Source: Mesorhizobium sp. WSM3626 (lineage in GTDB: Bacteria; Pseudomonadota; Alphaproteobacteria; Rhizobiales; Rhizobiaceae). From it: a DNA stretch of 64,000 nt. The stretch covers positions 62,001 through 126,000 of the forward strand of contig NZ_AZUY01000013.1 in assembly GCF_000513935.1 (NCBI RefSeq). Reading direction: 5' to 3'. Below, in pieces: positions 1-9,752 of the stretch. The notes beneath the pieces were generated by a model that saw nothing but the letters and a program-made list of their open reading frames with translations, had not been told where the DNA came from and searched no databases. Made by a program: the position numbers and the translations under genes. Each line of letters begins with the position of its first letter. Positions within the stretch are counted from its first letter, which is position 1.

Positions 1-1
1 C

Positions 2-457
2 ACAGTCGAGCAACTTTCCCTCCTGCTCAAGGCGCGCGCGGCGGCCAAGGTGCTCGCCAAAAGCGCGCACCGCACGATGATCGGCGCCGAGGACAACAAC
101 CCGCTGAAATTCGTGCCGGGGACCGACGACATGCTGGAGATCATGTTTGCCAAGCGCCGGGCAGGCTATCTCGATGCCAAACGTAGCATCGAGGACGCGT
201 TCGGCGACCTGAAGACCCACGAAATCGCTACGTACGCCGCCATGCAGGCCGCGCTCGCGAGGCTGCTCGACGACCTGTCGCCGGAGGCGATTGCCAAAAA
301 GATCCCGCCTGCCTCCTTTTCATCCAGGAAAAGCCAAGCCTGGGATGCGCTCGTCGCTACGTGGCGCACGATGGAGGACAAGCATGAAAACGGCATGCTG
401 GATGTCTTCCTCGCCTATTTCGCTGAAGCCTATGCCAAGGCCTGTAAGCAGAAATAG
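2..457 (+). CDS. tagH: TagH, T6SS FHA-domain protein, C-terminal part
   Basis: The reading frame is open from the window edge, so this is the last 151 residues of a longer protein. It carries the conserved TagH tail: a 'RTMIGAEDNNPLKF' stretch, then 'GYLDAKRSIEDAF' and a helical C-terminus with an aromatic/Glu-rich end. TagH proteins have an N-terminal forkhead-associated domain (not visible here) that reads phosphothreonine in the threonine-phosphorylation pathway controlling T6SS firing. A kinase/phosphatase pair at 5.9-9.2 kb would complete that pathway. An internal ATG at 50 is just a codon of the same protein, not a start. Family call from motif memory; confident. Confidence 0.8.
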   Translation, partial: TVEQLSLLLKARAAAKVLAKSAHRTMIGAEDNNPLKFVPGTDDMLEIMFAKRRAGYLDAKRSIEDAFGDLKTHEIATYAAMQAALARLLDDLSPEAIAKKIPPASFSSRKSQAWDALVATWRTMEDKHENGMLDVFLAYFAEAYAKACKQK

Positions 458-550
458 CCGTACTCGCCAAATCTCGTTAGCACCGCTCTTACGGGCTTTA
501 TTACGAGCCCCATAGAAAAGGCCGCTTGCTTGATCATCCCGCTTTCCGAT

Positions 551-578
551 TTCAATCGGCTGCCTGTGCGACTAGAAT
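551..578 (+). promoter_or_regulatory. Possible sigma70-like promoter in front of tssL-tssM
   Basis: The 290 bases between tagH and tssL hold no gene. A TTCAAT at 551 and a TAGAAT at 573, 16 bases apart, resemble a housekeeping promoter and would leave a leader of about 160 bases before the tssL start at 748. A small GGGCT/AGCCC stem lies at 493-510 just after tagH but lacks a T run. This suggests, weakly, that tssL onward can be transcribed separately from tagH. Confidence 0.25.
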
Positions 579-747
579 ACACATGGGCGCTTGCCAAGGC
601 TGGCAGAGCGGCGCGGCTTGGGGCGTGTGCAGGAATGTCATGTTTCGGCAAGTTCAGTCTTTCCCCGCGGCTCGCTGCTGATCCTGACCCTGCGCCGCTG
701 TCCCCTCCCCTGAAAGATGTTCGTTGCACCTCGACGGTGGTGCGCCG

Positions 748-2247
748 ATGAGCTCGAAGGACGATTCCTCCGAGCCTCCGGACAAAACCGTCATCCGCGC
801 GCCACGGCCAAGGCAAAAGCCGCTTTTGGCCCCCGGTCGTTCCGGTGCGCCAAGTGTGCCCCCTCTTTCATCACCCGCCAGGGAATCGACGGTGTTCGCC
901 CCCGGCGTCGGCCGGCAGACGCCCCCCGGCTGGTCGTCCCGAACCGTGGTCATTCAGGACGACGAAGCGGTGCCTGCAAGGGCACCGGCGTTGCAGCAGG
1001 ATGTCTTGCTCAACGCCACCGTCGGCGTGAAGTATGCCGCGGCCAATCCTATCCTTGCCGCCGCAGCCCCCTTGCTCATGCTTTTCGGCCAGTTGCGGCT
1101 GATACCGGTCGAACGGCAAGCGGCCGCTTTGGCGGAGCATACCGCAGACGTTATCGAGAGCTTCGAGCGTACCACCGCCAAAGCCGGAATTGGGGAAGAA
1201 GACGCGCGGATCGCAAAGTTTGCACTTTGCGAAACTGCCGACGATCTCATCGGCAACCTGCCCTGGCCGGAAAAGCAAAGCTGGGCTCAGCACAGTATGG
1301 TGGTGAGGTTCTTCCACACGCAGCCGACAGGTGCGGGCTTTTACGAAGCGCTGAACAATATCCTCGCCAAGCCTGAAGCGCATTGCGACCTGCTCGAACT
1401 GATGCACGCCTGCCTGTCGCTCGGGTTCCAGGGCCAGTATCGGGGGTTGCAGCGTGAACGCAACGCGCTCGAGCGCGTCCGGCGCGACGTCTACGACACA
1501 CTGCGCTATTTCCGGCCGCGTGCCGCCGAAGACATTTCGCCGCGGTGGCAAGGCATGGCGGCTGCGCTGGCCAGGCCAGGAGTGCGGCTGCCGCTGTGGG
1601 CTATCGCAGCCGCCGCGGCGACCCTGGTGACGGCGGCCTTTTTCTGGCTAAGGATAGTGATCACCGATGAGGGCGATGTAACGGCCGGCGAGTTGCTGGC
1701 GCTCAATCCTTCCACCCCGGTTACCATTGAACGCGCCAGCGTGGCGGCACCCAGCGAACCGGTGCAAGCCAACCCGCCACCACCGGCTCCTGCGAACACC
1801 ACGCAGTTCGACCGCATTCGAAAGGCACTCGCCAAGGAGGTCGCCGGCGGCGGACTGAGCGTCGGCACGAAGGGCGACTTCATCGTTGTCGAGATCAGCA
1901 ACCAGCTTTTGTTCGTATCAGGCCAGGCCGAGTTGACGGCACAATTCCAGCCCATCGCGGCGGACATTGCCACGGCGCTCGATGCCGAACCCGGACCGAT
2001 CAAGATCGTCGGCCATACCGACAATGTGAAGCCGAAGAAGTCGAGCCCGTTCAAGTCGAATTTCGATCTTTCCGTGGCGCGCGCAAAAGCGCTGCAGGCC
2101 CTAATGGCCAAGCAGTTGAAGGACCCATCGCGCCTGAGCGTCGATGGCAAGGGCGAAGACGAACCCATCGCCGACAATGCGACGGCTGAAGGGCGCGCCA
2201 AGAACCGCCGCGTCGACGTGATAATCCCAAAGGAGGACGCGTTGTGA
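748..2247 (+). CDS. tssL: TssL (DotU/IcmH) with fused OmpA peptidoglycan-binding domain
   Basis: Inner-membrane core component of the T6SS membrane complex, partner of TssM. After a proline-rich cytoplasmic leader, the DotU helical domain spans roughly residues 95-260 ('NPILAAAAPLL', 'FALCETADDL', 'FYEALN', 'CLSLGFQGQY'). A single transmembrane helix follows near 280-300, then a periplasmic OmpA domain (about 370-495) with 'GHTDN' and the 'AKNRRVDVII' signature, which anchors the complex to peptidoglycan. The ATG at 748 is chosen because an in-frame TTG at 724 only adds eight residues without a clear ribosome site. It overlaps tssM by four bases (GTGA), so the two are translationally coupled. 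TssL with its own OmpA domain is a known 'evolved' type. Confidence 0.93.
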   Translation: MSSKDDSSEPPDKTVIRAPRPRQKPLLAPGRSGAPSVPPLSSPARESTVFAPGVGRQTPPGWSSRTVVIQDDEAVPARAPALQQDVLLNATVGVKYAAANPILAAAAPLLMLFGQLRLIPVERQAAALAEHTADVIESFERTTAKAGIGEEDARIAKFALCETADDLIGNLPWPEKQSWAQHSMVVRFFHTQPTGAGFYEALNNILAKPEAHCDLLELMHACLSLGFQGQYRGLQRERNALERVRRDVYDTLRYFRPRAAEDISPRWQGMAAALARPGVRLPLWAIAAAAATLVTAAFFWLRIVITDEGDVTAGELLALNPSTPVTIERASVAAPSEPVQANPPPPAPANTTQFDRIRKALAKEVAGGGLSVGTKGDFIVVEISNQLLFVSGQAELTAQFQPIAADIATALDAEPGPIKIVGHTDNVKPKKSSPFKSNFDLSVARAKALQALMAKQLKDPSRLSVDGKGEDEPIADNATAEGRAKNRRVDVIIPKEDAL

Positions 2248-5200
2248 GCGGGCGCGGCCAGGAGCGGCTGGTCGGCTGGGTGCTGCCGATCTTCAGCGTG
2301 CTTGCCCTGGCCGGCTTCTCGGCCGCCATCTGGTATGCCGGACCCCTGATCCGCTTCGCCGATACCCGCCCGCTTGGGTCCGTGTGGCTCAGGGCGGTGG
2401 TCATCGGTGCGACCATGGCGGCGCTTGCACTGTTCTACGGCATTCGCTTCTGGCAAAGGCGCAAGGCGCAAAAGGCACTCGAAACGGCCATCGTGCGCAG
2501 CGACGAGCGGAGCGACGACTCACAGGTGCTCGAAGCACGCATGGGTGAAGCCATCGCAGCGCTGAGGCGGACGAGCCGCAAGCGCAACTTCCTTTATGAC
2601 ATTCCCTGGTACATCATCATCGGGCCGCCAGGCGCCGGCAAGACGACGGCGCTGGTCAATTCCGGGCTGAAGTTTCCGCTTGCGGGCTCCGGCAATGCCC
2701 AGCCGGTGGCCGGCGTCGGCGGCACACGGTCATGCGACTGGTGGTTTACCGAAGAAGCGGTGCTGATCGACACGGCCGGCCGCTACACGACGCAGGACTC
2801 GGACCGCGAGCGCGACAAGGCAAGCTGGCTTGCATTCCTGCGACTACTCAAGAAAAGCCGCGTCAAGCAACCAATCAACGGCGTGATCCTCGCCATCAGC
2901 CTCGCCGATCTTATCAGCCTCGACGACCAGCAGGTCGAGGCGCATATCACCGAGATAAGAAGCCGCCTGCGCGAATTGCACGAGACGCTGAAGGTCCAGT
3001 TTCCCGTCTATCTGCTTTTCACCAAGGCCGATCTCGTATCCGGCTTCATGGATTATTTCGGTGAATTCGACGAAGCGCGCAGGCGCAAGGTATGGGGCGC
3101 AACGTTCCAGACCGTCGATCGCACAAGGAACATGGCCAGCGAGGCGCCGGCCGAATTCGACGGTCTGGCGCAGCGCTTGGCAGCAGAAGTCGTCGATCGC
3201 TTGCAGGAAGAGGCTGATCCGGTGGCCCGCATCGCCATCTTCGAGTTCCCGGCGCAGTTCGGCGCCCTCAGGAACCGGACAGCGCATTTCATCACCAGTT
3301 TGTTCGATGCCTCTCGATCGCGGGTGAATGTGAGCTTGCGGGGCCTCTATTTCTCCTCGGGTACTCAGGAAGGAACACCGTTCGACCAGGTGCTGGGCAC
3401 CATCGGGCGCAGCTTCGGCAGCGCCTCCCAGGCGCATTTTTCCGGCACCGGCAAGAGCTTCTTCCTGCACGATCTCCTGACCAAGGTGATCTTTCCGGAA
3501 TCGGGCTGGGTATCGTTCGACCGGGCGGCCGAACGGCGCGCCAGGTTCGCGAGATTTGGCGGCCTCGCCGCGATTGGACTGGCGGCCTTGACGGCGCTCG
3601 GCGTGCTTGGGCTGAGCTTCTTCGCCAACAAGTCGCTGATCGCCTCCACCAGGCAGGCCATGGCGCAGTATCGCAACAGCGCGGATTCGCTGCTCAAGAG
3701 TACCATGGTGACCGATGTCGATCTTGAAAACGTCATCGGCCCGCTCGACCAGTTGCGCAACCTGCCAGCCGGGTTCGAAAACGGCGACCAGCGAAAGCCG
3801 ATCGAGGGGACGTTCGGGCTGGGCCAGCGCGAGAGGCTGCTGTCGGCGTCCAGGGATGCCTACCGGCAAGCGCTCGAGCGGACATTCCGCTCCCGGCTCT
3901 TGGTGCAGGCCGAGCGGACCATCCAGGCCAAGATAGCCGATCCAATCCCGCTCTACGAGCCGCTGAAGATCTACCTGATGCTGGGCGGCAAGGCTCCGAA
4001 GGTCGATAACGAGTTGATCGTTTCCTGGATGAAGCAGGATTGGGAAGTGAACCGCTATCCGGGCGAGAACAACCGCGAAGGCCGCGCGCAGCTCGAAAAG
4101 CATCTGCGCGCGATGCTCGCCCTCGACGACGCCTACGATCCTCTCTTCGAGCTCAACCAACCGTTGATCGAAGCCGCGCAACGCTCCCTTGGCCGCATGA
4201 GCCTTGCCGACCGCGCTTCGGCGCTGATCAAGTCAGCGGTTTACGCCGCAAGGCTGGACAACTTCTCCCTCGCAGCGAAAGCCGGTCCTGAGGCACAGCT
4301 CGTGTTTGAACGAACCGATGGCAGTGATCTGGCGGATCTCAACGTTCCCGGACTTTACACGCGCGCCGGCTTCAACCGTTTTTTCCTGCCGCAGCTTTCG
4401 CGCATCGCCCAAACGCTTATGAACGATCGTTGGGTGCTTGGCGGCGGCGAGGAACAGGGCGGCATCGACCAGGACCTGCCCAAGCTCGGCCCTGAATTGA
4501 TCGACCGCTACGGCAAGGAATTCTCCTCCGCATGGAACGGCGTACTCGACCAACTGAAGTTCAAGGCGTTGCTCGAGGACAAGCCGCGATATCTCGCGCT
4601 TTCCGCCCTCGCCGCAGCGGGCTCGCCTCTCGATCGGCTCTACACGGCGATCGCCGAGGAGACCGCATTGACTAAAGAGAACACCATGGCCGAGAGCGGA
4701 ACCGGTGCGGCACAAGAGGATCCCGCCACCATGGCCAAAGGCCTGGCTCGCATCGGCCTGCAGATCGCCGGCGGCAAGTCACAGAGCCGTGCCGGTTCGG
4801 GCTCGGCTCTCGCACACAGTGCCGGTGCGAGCGTCGAGGCACAGTTTCGATCGTTTCAGTCCCTGGTCAGCGGCGCCAATGGACGGCGGCCGCTCGATGC
4901 GCTGGCGCGGAACTTTCACGACATTTTTCAAAGCCTGAAGCTTTCGGCCGATGTCCCTTCACAGACCGGACGCGTCAACGCCAACCTGCAGCTGCAGATC
5001 TCCACGCTGCGCGCCAATGTCTCGCGCCTTCCAAAGCCGCTTGCGCGCATGGTCAACGCGGCAACGGACGAGTTTGCAAGTAACATTGCCGAAGCTTCGG
5101 TGGCCAACCTCAACCAGAATCTCGACCAGACGGTCACACGAGCCTGCGAGGAGGCTGTCAACGGTCGCTATCCCTTCGCCAGCGACGGCACGGAAGAGAT

Positions 5201-5801
5201 CTCGATAGCGGATTTCGCCAGGCTTTTCGCACCAGGCGGGCTGATGGACCGCTTCTTCGCGCAGAACCTTGCGTCGCTGATCGACATGACCGGCCAGGAA
5301 TGGACCTGGAGACAGGATGCCCGCTCCGGCCACGAGCTCGCGAAGTCGACCTTGAAATCCTTTCAGTCGGCCGCCGAGATCCGCAGCGCCTTCTTCCCCT
5401 CCGGCGGCTCGGTGCCGTCGGTTTCGCTCACCATCACGCCTTTTTCGCTGAATGGAGACGCGGACAACGCGCTTCTCAACATTGACGGCCAGACTGTCCA
5501 GAGCAGCCAGACAGGCAATGCGCCAAGCACGGTGACGTGGCCAAACAGCACTGCCTCGGCTTCCGCCAGCCTTACCCTTTTGCCGGAAATGCCAGGCCGC
5601 GACTCAGCGCTTAAATTCGAAGGAGCTTGGGCCCTGAAGCGTCTGCTGGACAAGGCAACCATCACCGCCAACGGCGCCAACACCGAAGCCCGCTTCGTGA
5701 TCGGCGGACGAGACGTCGCCTACATGATCCAGTCCGGATCGGGGGCCAATCCCTTCCTGTTGCCAGCCCTGGCCGGCTTCAGCTGTCCGAAGGCTTTCTG
5801 A
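2244..5801 (+). CDS. tssM: TssM (IcmF/VasK), T6SS membrane complex protein
   Basis: This 1185-residue protein has the usual length and layout of TssM: two N-terminal transmembrane helices (about 10-32 and 48-70), a cytoplasmic NTPase-like domain with a Walker A motif GPPGAGKT at 127-134 and 'DTAGRY' downstream, a third helix near 440-462, and a long periplasmic region ending in the all-beta TssM C-terminal domain. It bridges TssL and the outer-membrane lipoprotein TssJ. The start is GTG at 2244, preceded by AGGAGG at 2231 with a seven-base gap, and it overlaps the tssL stop. An intact Walker A is not universal in TssM, so NTP binding is plausible here. Confidence 0.95.
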   Translation: MSGRGQERLVGWVLPIFSVLALAGFSAAIWYAGPLIRFADTRPLGSVWLRAVVIGATMAALALFYGIRFWQRRKAQKALETAIVRSDERSDDSQVLEARMGEAIAALRRTSRKRNFLYDIPWYIIIGPPGAGKTTALVNSGLKFPLAGSGNAQPVAGVGGTRSCDWWFTEEAVLIDTAGRYTTQDSDRERDKASWLAFLRLLKKSRVKQPINGVILAISLADLISLDDQQVEAHITEIRSRLRELHETLKVQFPVYLLFTKADLVSGFMDYFGEFDEARRRKVWGATFQTVDRTRNMASEAPAEFDGLAQRLAAEVVDRLQEEADPVARIAIFEFPAQFGALRNRTAHFITSLFDASRSRVNVSLRGLYFSSGTQEGTPFDQVLGTIGRSFGSASQAHFSGTGKSFFLHDLLTKVIFPESGWVSFDRAAERRARFARFGGLAAIGLAALTALGVLGLSFFANKSLIASTRQAMAQYRNSADSLLKSTMVTDVDLENVIGPLDQLRNLPAGFENGDQRKPIEGTFGLGQRERLLSASRDAYRQALERTFRSRLLVQAERTIQAKIADPIPLYEPLKIYLMLGGKAPKVDNELIVSWMKQDWEVNRYPGENNREGRAQLEKHLRAMLALDDAYDPLFELNQPLIEAAQRSLGRMSLADRASALIKSAVYAARLDNFSLAAKAGPEAQLVFERTDGSDLADLNVPGLYTRAGFNRFFLPQLSRIAQTLMNDRWVLGGGEEQGGIDQDLPKLGPELIDRYGKEFSSAWNGVLDQLKFKALLEDKPRYLALSALAAAGSPLDRLYTAIAEETALTKENTMAESGTGAAQEDPATMAKGLARIGLQIAGGKSQSRAGSGSALAHSAGASVEAQFRSFQSLVSGANGRRPLDALARNFHDIFQSLKLSADVPSQTGRVNANLQLQISTLRANVSRLPKPLARMVNAATDEFASNIAEASVANLNQNLDQTVTRACEEAVNGRYPFASDGTEEISIADFARLFAPGGLMDRFFAQNLASLIDMTGQEWTWRQDARSGHELAKSTLKSFQSAAEIRSAFFPSGGSVPSVSLTITPFSLNGDADNALLNIDGQTVQSSQTGNAPSTVTWPNSTASASASLTLLPEMPGRDSALKFEGAWALKRLLDKATITANGANTEARFVIGGRDVAYMIQSGSGANPFLLPALAGFSCPKAF

Positions 5802-5802
5802 C

Positions 5803-5940
5803 ATGGCCGTGTTCAAGCGCGCCTACGGCTGCAGCCCTTATTTCGGTACTCTAATGTATGCGCATGTGGCAAAGTGGCCTGGGCATGCTGCCCGTGGTTG
5901 GTCACAGGGGACGCTCGCGAAGCGCTTGGTGGCAAATTGA
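5803..5940 (+). CDS. Possible 45-residue ORF between tssM and the phosphatase gene
   Basis: An ATG at 5803, one base after the tssM stop, opens 45 codons ending in TGA at 5938-5940. That stop overlaps a TTG that is the best start for the phosphatase gene, a coupling-type arrangement. The peptide begins MAVFKRAYGCSPYFG and matches nothing I recognise. It may simply be leader space, or a remnant of a gene (many T6SS loci have tagF here). Confidence 0.2.
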   Translation: MAVFKRAYGCSPYFGTLMYAHVAKWPGHAARGWSQGTLAKRLVAN

Positions 5941-6716
5941 GCACTGTCGCCCTTCCCATCGAAAGCTTCGGCGTGAGCCATAGAGGCTGCGTGCGCGACC
6001 ACAACGAGGACAACTACCTGATCGACCCGCAGACCGGCCTCTGGGTGGTGGCCGATGGCATGGGCGGGCACGAGGCCGGCGAGGTCGCGTCGGCCAGCAT
6101 CGTCGATCATCTGGCAACGATTGGCATCGCGAGCTCGGCACCGGACCTTCGCGCGCGCTTCGAAGACCGGCTGAGCCGCGCCAATTCCGAGATCCGCAAC
6201 ATCTCGCGATCCCGCGGCATCACCATCGGCTCCACCTTCGCGGCCTTGCTTGCCATGGACGGGCGGTTCGCAGGCCTTTGGGCCGGCGACAGCCGCATCT
6301 ATCTGGTCCGCAACGGCATGATCTTTCAGGTCTCGAAGGATCACACCGAGGTCCAGGAACTGCTGGATCGCGGCATGATCAGTGCGGAAGAGGCGCTTAT
6401 CTGGCCGCGCCGTCATGTCATTACTCATGCTGTCGGCGTCAGCGACGAGCTCGAGATCGATTTCCAGCAGGGCGAGCTGATACCGGGGGATGTTTTCGTT
6501 CTGAGCACCGACGGCCTGACGGCACATGTCAGCGACGCCGAGATCGAAGCCACGGTGAGATCGGCAACGCCGCAGGCGGCGTGCCAAAGCCTGCTGGAGA
6601 TGGTGCTGGCGCGCGGCGGGACCGACAATGTAACCGTCGTACTGGTGAAGATCGGCGGCGGGCGCGACGGTGCGCTCCATCAGGATCGATCCGGCGCGGA
6701 GAGCCTGGCCAGATGA
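5937..6716 (+). CDS. pppA: PP2C-type Ser/Thr phosphatase (PppA-like), T6SS regulation
   Basis: Metal-dependent PP2C/Stp1 phosphatase with the family motifs in order: 'VRDHNEDN', 'VADGMGGHEAG', 'GSTFAAL', 'GDSRIYL', 'STDGLT' and 'GGTDNVTV', supplying the Asp residues that bind Mn/Mg. In T6SS loci such phosphatases reverse phosphorylation by the PpkA kinase and switch the system off. The start is uncertain: TTG 5937 gives a normal N-terminus (MSTVALPIESFGVSHRG), while GTG 5874 would add 21 unusual residues. It ends in an ATGA overlap with the kinase gene, so phosphatase and kinase are co-translated. Confidence 0.88.
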   Translation: MSTVALPIESFGVSHRGCVRDHNEDNYLIDPQTGLWVVADGMGGHEAGEVASASIVDHLATIGIASSAPDLRARFEDRLSRANSEIRNISRSRGITIGSTFAALLAMDGRFAGLWAGDSRIYLVRNGMIFQVSKDHTEVQELLDRGMISAEEALIWPRRHVITHAVGVSDELEIDFQQGELIPGDVFVLSTDGLTAHVSDAEIEATVRSATPQAACQSLLEMVLARGGTDNVTVVLVKIGGGRDGALHQDRSGAESLAR

Positions 6717-9247
6717 GCGACGACGACAAGACGCGGTTATCAGCGAACGTCACCTATGCTGGCGCCGGCACACAGCTCAGCGGCATTTACGAACTCGACG
6801 AGAGGATCGCATCCGGCGGCATGGGAGAAGTCTATCGCGGCCACAACATCCAAACCGGCGACCACGTAGCGATCAAGATCGTACTCCCCGAATTCGCCCG
6901 CGACCAGACGATCTTGTCGCTGTTCCGCAAGGAAGCCTCGATCCTCAACCATTTGTCGCATGACGCAGTGGTGCGCTATCACGTCTTCACCATCGATCCG
7001 AAGATCGGCCGCCCCTATCTGGCGATGGAGTTCGTGGACGGCCAATCACTCTTCGACGTGATGCGTCGCGGACCGATGCCGGGAGAAGAAGTGCGGCGCC
7101 TTTGCCATCGCCTGGCGTCGGGGCTGGCCGCGGTGCACCAGGCGGGCGCGGTTCACCGCGACCTGTCGCCGGACAACATCATCCTGCCCGGCGGGCGGGT
7201 GGAGCGCGCCAAGATCATTGATTTCGGCATCGCTCGGTCGGCGGCCGCAGGCGGTGAAACGCTGATTGGCGGCAAGTTCGCTGGCAAATACAATTACGTC
7301 TCGCCCGAACAGCTCGGCCTCTATGGCGGCGAGGTGAGCGAGCAGTCCGATATTTATAGCCTCGGCCTGGTGCTGGCCGCCGTTTTGCGCGGAAAGCCGC
7401 TCGATATGAGCGGCACCCAGTACGACGTCGTCGAGAAACGCCGAACCGTGCCGGACCTGTCCGACATCGATCCCAATTTCCACGAGCTCGTCGGCGCGAT
7501 GCTGCAGCCGGACCCGCGCGATCGGCCGGCCAGCATGGCCGACATCGCCAGGGCAACGCGTGACGAGGATGCCGAGGTCACATTGCCGCCGGCAGCCTAC
7601 GGTTCGCGTGAACGCTCGGGATTGCCGCGCGCCGGCTGGACGGCACTGCCCAAATCCAGGGTCCAGCCTTCGGCGCCTCCTGGCGAACAACGCTTCGTTG
7701 AACATGTGCGGCCGGCGCATCTGTCGCAACCAAGGTCCGCGCCAACGCCCGCGCCGGCCAGCACGACCATGCCGCCGCGAAAGTCGTCTCGGATGCCGGC
7801 CATCGCTGGCAGCCTCGCGGCGCTGGTGTTCCTGTTGGGCGGCGGGCTGTACTTCAGTGGCATACTGGCGCCACCGCCGGCCGAAGAGAAACTCAAGCCG
7901 CTGATCGCAAAGCCGGCGGCCCAGGCGCCGCAACCGGAAGCATCGAAACCTCAGCCACACCCACCGGTGCAACCTCAGCCAGAGCCGTCAAAAACCGACA
8001 ACGCCGGCACCGTCGAAACGGTGAAGCCACCTGCCCTGCCCGATGTAAAGACGAAGACCGCAATACCGGCTGAGAACCAGGCGGACGCTGCAGGCGAGCA
8101 GCCGGCAACAAAATCACAGGCTAACAACAATCCCCCGCAAGTGCCAGGGGTCGGGATTAAGCCAGCCCAGACGCCGACCGCCAATCCGCCAACGGCAGCT
8201 TCGGTGCCAAAGGCCGAGGAGAGTGCGAAAGTGCCAAAACCAGTCAGCCAGCCGCCGGAGACATCGGCGCCAAGCCAGGCGGAGGCAGAGGGCAACCCGG
8301 CGCAGGAGGCAGACCTCCCGGCGACAAAACCAAGCGCAACCGACCTCGTCAACAGGCTCTCCAAATTGGCCCAGCCTCAGGCTTCCCCGCCGCCGATTGC
8401 GCAGCGCCCCGTGCCGACGCAGCCGACCACGCCGCCGGCTGAACCGGCGGCGCCTCCCCCGCCCGCCATCCAGCCGCCAGCAACCGTGCCATCAGAGCCG
8501 ACGCAGAAGGTGCAGTCGTCCCAGCAACCGCCACCGGTGACCACACAGCCCGAAAACACCGAAGTCGCGATGAATGTGCCCAAGCCGGCGGTCCCCCCGG
8601 CGACGACCGGCGACGAGACCGCGCAACGCGCTTCATGGGTGCGCGACTTCAGCGGCGGCGACTGTTTCTACGCGTCGCTGATATCCGAAGACGCCAGCGC
8701 CGTCGCTATCGAAGGCTTCGCGACGGCCGTGCAGCCCTTCGAGCAGTTGCTCAATGAATTTCGGGCAAGGTTCCATCTCGAGCCGGACATCAGCGTCCGT
8801 CTGATCGAGCAGCCCCAGTGTGAAGTGACCAAGCTCCTGCGCTTTCTCGACCGCAACCCGGTGGATAGCCCGCGGCTCGTTCTCGACCGGACATCGGTGC
8901 CGGATGGCGCGCCGATCAGCGGCACGCTGGCAACGCATGGCGGGCTCGTTTCCAACGTCATGCTGATCGACCACCGCGGCATCGCCTTCAACCTCGATGA
9001 CCGCATGGTGGCGCAAACCGACAAGGCGACATTCAGCATCCCGATCGGTCTGGGCGCCGCCGACAAAGTGGCCGGCAAGCCCCTGCCGCAGATCATGCTG
9101 GTGATCACCGGACCGCACGATATCCAGGCCGCGATGTTCTCGAGACCGACACCAGCCTCCGACCTTCTGCCAAAGATCCTGGAGGAGATCGAGGCCGACG
9201 GCTCGCAATTCTCCGCCGCCGCCAAGTATTTTCGGCTCGGCGGATAG
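6713..9247 (+). CDS. ppkA: PpkA-like transmembrane Ser/Thr protein kinase, T6SS regulation
   Basis: 844 residues. The N-terminal kinase domain has a glycine loop (SGGMGEVY, about 35-42), catalytic Lys55, the HRD loop at 148-150 with Asn155, and the DFG Asp170. A membrane helix near residues 363-382 is followed by a roughly 270-residue periplasmic linker rich in Pro, Ala and Gln, then a folded C-terminal domain with 'GDCFYASL'. The plan fits PpkA, which senses periplasmic or membrane signals and phosphorylates the FHA protein to trigger T6SS assembly. ATG 6713 is fixed by the ATGA overlap with the phosphatase gene and by MSDDDKTRL preceding the domain. The low-complexity linker is long for the family. 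Confidence 0.9.
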   Translation: MSDDDKTRLSANVTYAGAGTQLSGIYELDERIASGGMGEVYRGHNIQTGDHVAIKIVLPEFARDQTILSLFRKEASILNHLSHDAVVRYHVFTIDPKIGRPYLAMEFVDGQSLFDVMRRGPMPGEEVRRLCHRLASGLAAVHQAGAVHRDLSPDNIILPGGRVERAKIIDFGIARSAAAGGETLIGGKFAGKYNYVSPEQLGLYGGEVSEQSDIYSLGLVLAAVLRGKPLDMSGTQYDVVEKRRTVPDLSDIDPNFHELVGAMLQPDPRDRPASMADIARATRDEDAEVTLPPAAYGSRERSGLPRAGWTALPKSRVQPSAPPGEQRFVEHVRPAHLSQPRSAPTPAPASTTMPPRKSSRMPAIAGSLAALVFLLGGGLYFSGILAPPPAEEKLKPLIAKPAAQAPQPEASKPQPHPPVQPQPEPSKTDNAGTVETVKPPALPDVKTKTAIPAENQADAAGEQPATKSQANNNPPQVPGVGIKPAQTPTANPPTAASVPKAEESAKVPKPVSQPPETSAPSQAEAEGNPAQEADLPATKPSATDLVNRLSKLAQPQASPPPIAQRPVPTQPTTPPAEPAAPPPPAIQPPATVPSEPTQKVQSSQQPPPVTTQPENTEVAMNVPKPAVPPATTGDETAQRASWVRDFSGGDCFYASLISEDASAVAIEGFATAVQPFEQLLNEFRARFHLEPDISVRLIEQPQCEVTKLLRFLDRNPVDSPRLVLDRTSVPDGAPISGTLATHGGLVSNVMLIDHRGIAFNLDDRMVAQTDKATFSIPIGLGAADKVAGKPLPQIMLVITGPHDIQAAMFSRPTPASDLLPKILEEIEADGSQFSAAAKYFRLGG

Positions 9248-9260
9248 AGATGAAACGCCG

Positions 9261-9752
9261 ATGGACCGTCGCTCGCTGTCTATTTGCCAGCATCCCTCAC
9301 GCGTAAAGCGTAGCTGGTTTCGATTCTTGCTGGCCGACCGCCTGGCCGGTTGCGCGCTGTTCGGTGCGGTGCTGCTCACTATCCTCTCGACCGGCACGGC
9401 GCGTGCCGAATTCACCGTCTGCAATCAGACGCTCGACGTCGTCAACCTCGCAGTCGGGCAGAAGGTCGACAATGCCGACCAGACCGACGGCTGGTGGACC
9501 ATCGGCGCCAACCAGTGCGTGAACGTGATCCGCGAGGAACTAACCAACCGCTACATCTACCTCTACGCCACCGACGTGTTCGGCCATGCGATCCTCAATG
9601 GATCGACCGAAATGTGCGTCGATCGGCGCCGCTTCTCCATCCGTGGCATCGAGGAGTGCTGGCCGCGCGGTCATATCGCGGCGCGATTCGTCGAGGTCGA
9701 TACGCTCGAGCAGGTGCGCTGGACCTATTTCCTCACCGGAAGCAGCCCGTGA
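9261..9752 (+). CDS. DUF1036-like secreted protein
   Basis: 163 residues with a basic N-terminus, a hydrophobic segment (about 28-45) and a likely cleavage after 'GTARA', so exported to the periplasm. The mature part, starting 'EFTVCNQTLDVVNLAVG' and containing 'WWTIGANQC', has the look of DUF1036 membrane-associated proteins with paired cysteines. Function is unknown. It sits 13 bases after the kinase gene and overlaps the next gene by four bases (GTGA), so it is in the T6SS operon. Confidence 0.7.
   Translation: MDRRSLSICQHPSRVKRSWFRFLLADRLAGCALFGAVLLTILSTGTARAEFTVCNQTLDVVNLAVGQKVDNADQTDGWWTIGANQCVNVIREELTNRYIYLYATDVFGHAILNGSTEMCVDRRRFSIRGIEECWPRGHIAARFVEVDTLEQVRWTYFLTGSSP

Noticed and set aside
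6278..6712. Upstream extension of the kinase reading frame
   Set aside because: The frame is open but lies over the phosphatase gene and reads as Arg-rich shadow sequence. The kinase starts at 6713 in an ATGA overlap.
9350..9748. Upstream extension of the M23 hydrolase frame
   Set aside because: It overlaps the DUF1036 gene and is compositionally a shadow. GTG 9749 in the GTGA overlap is the start.
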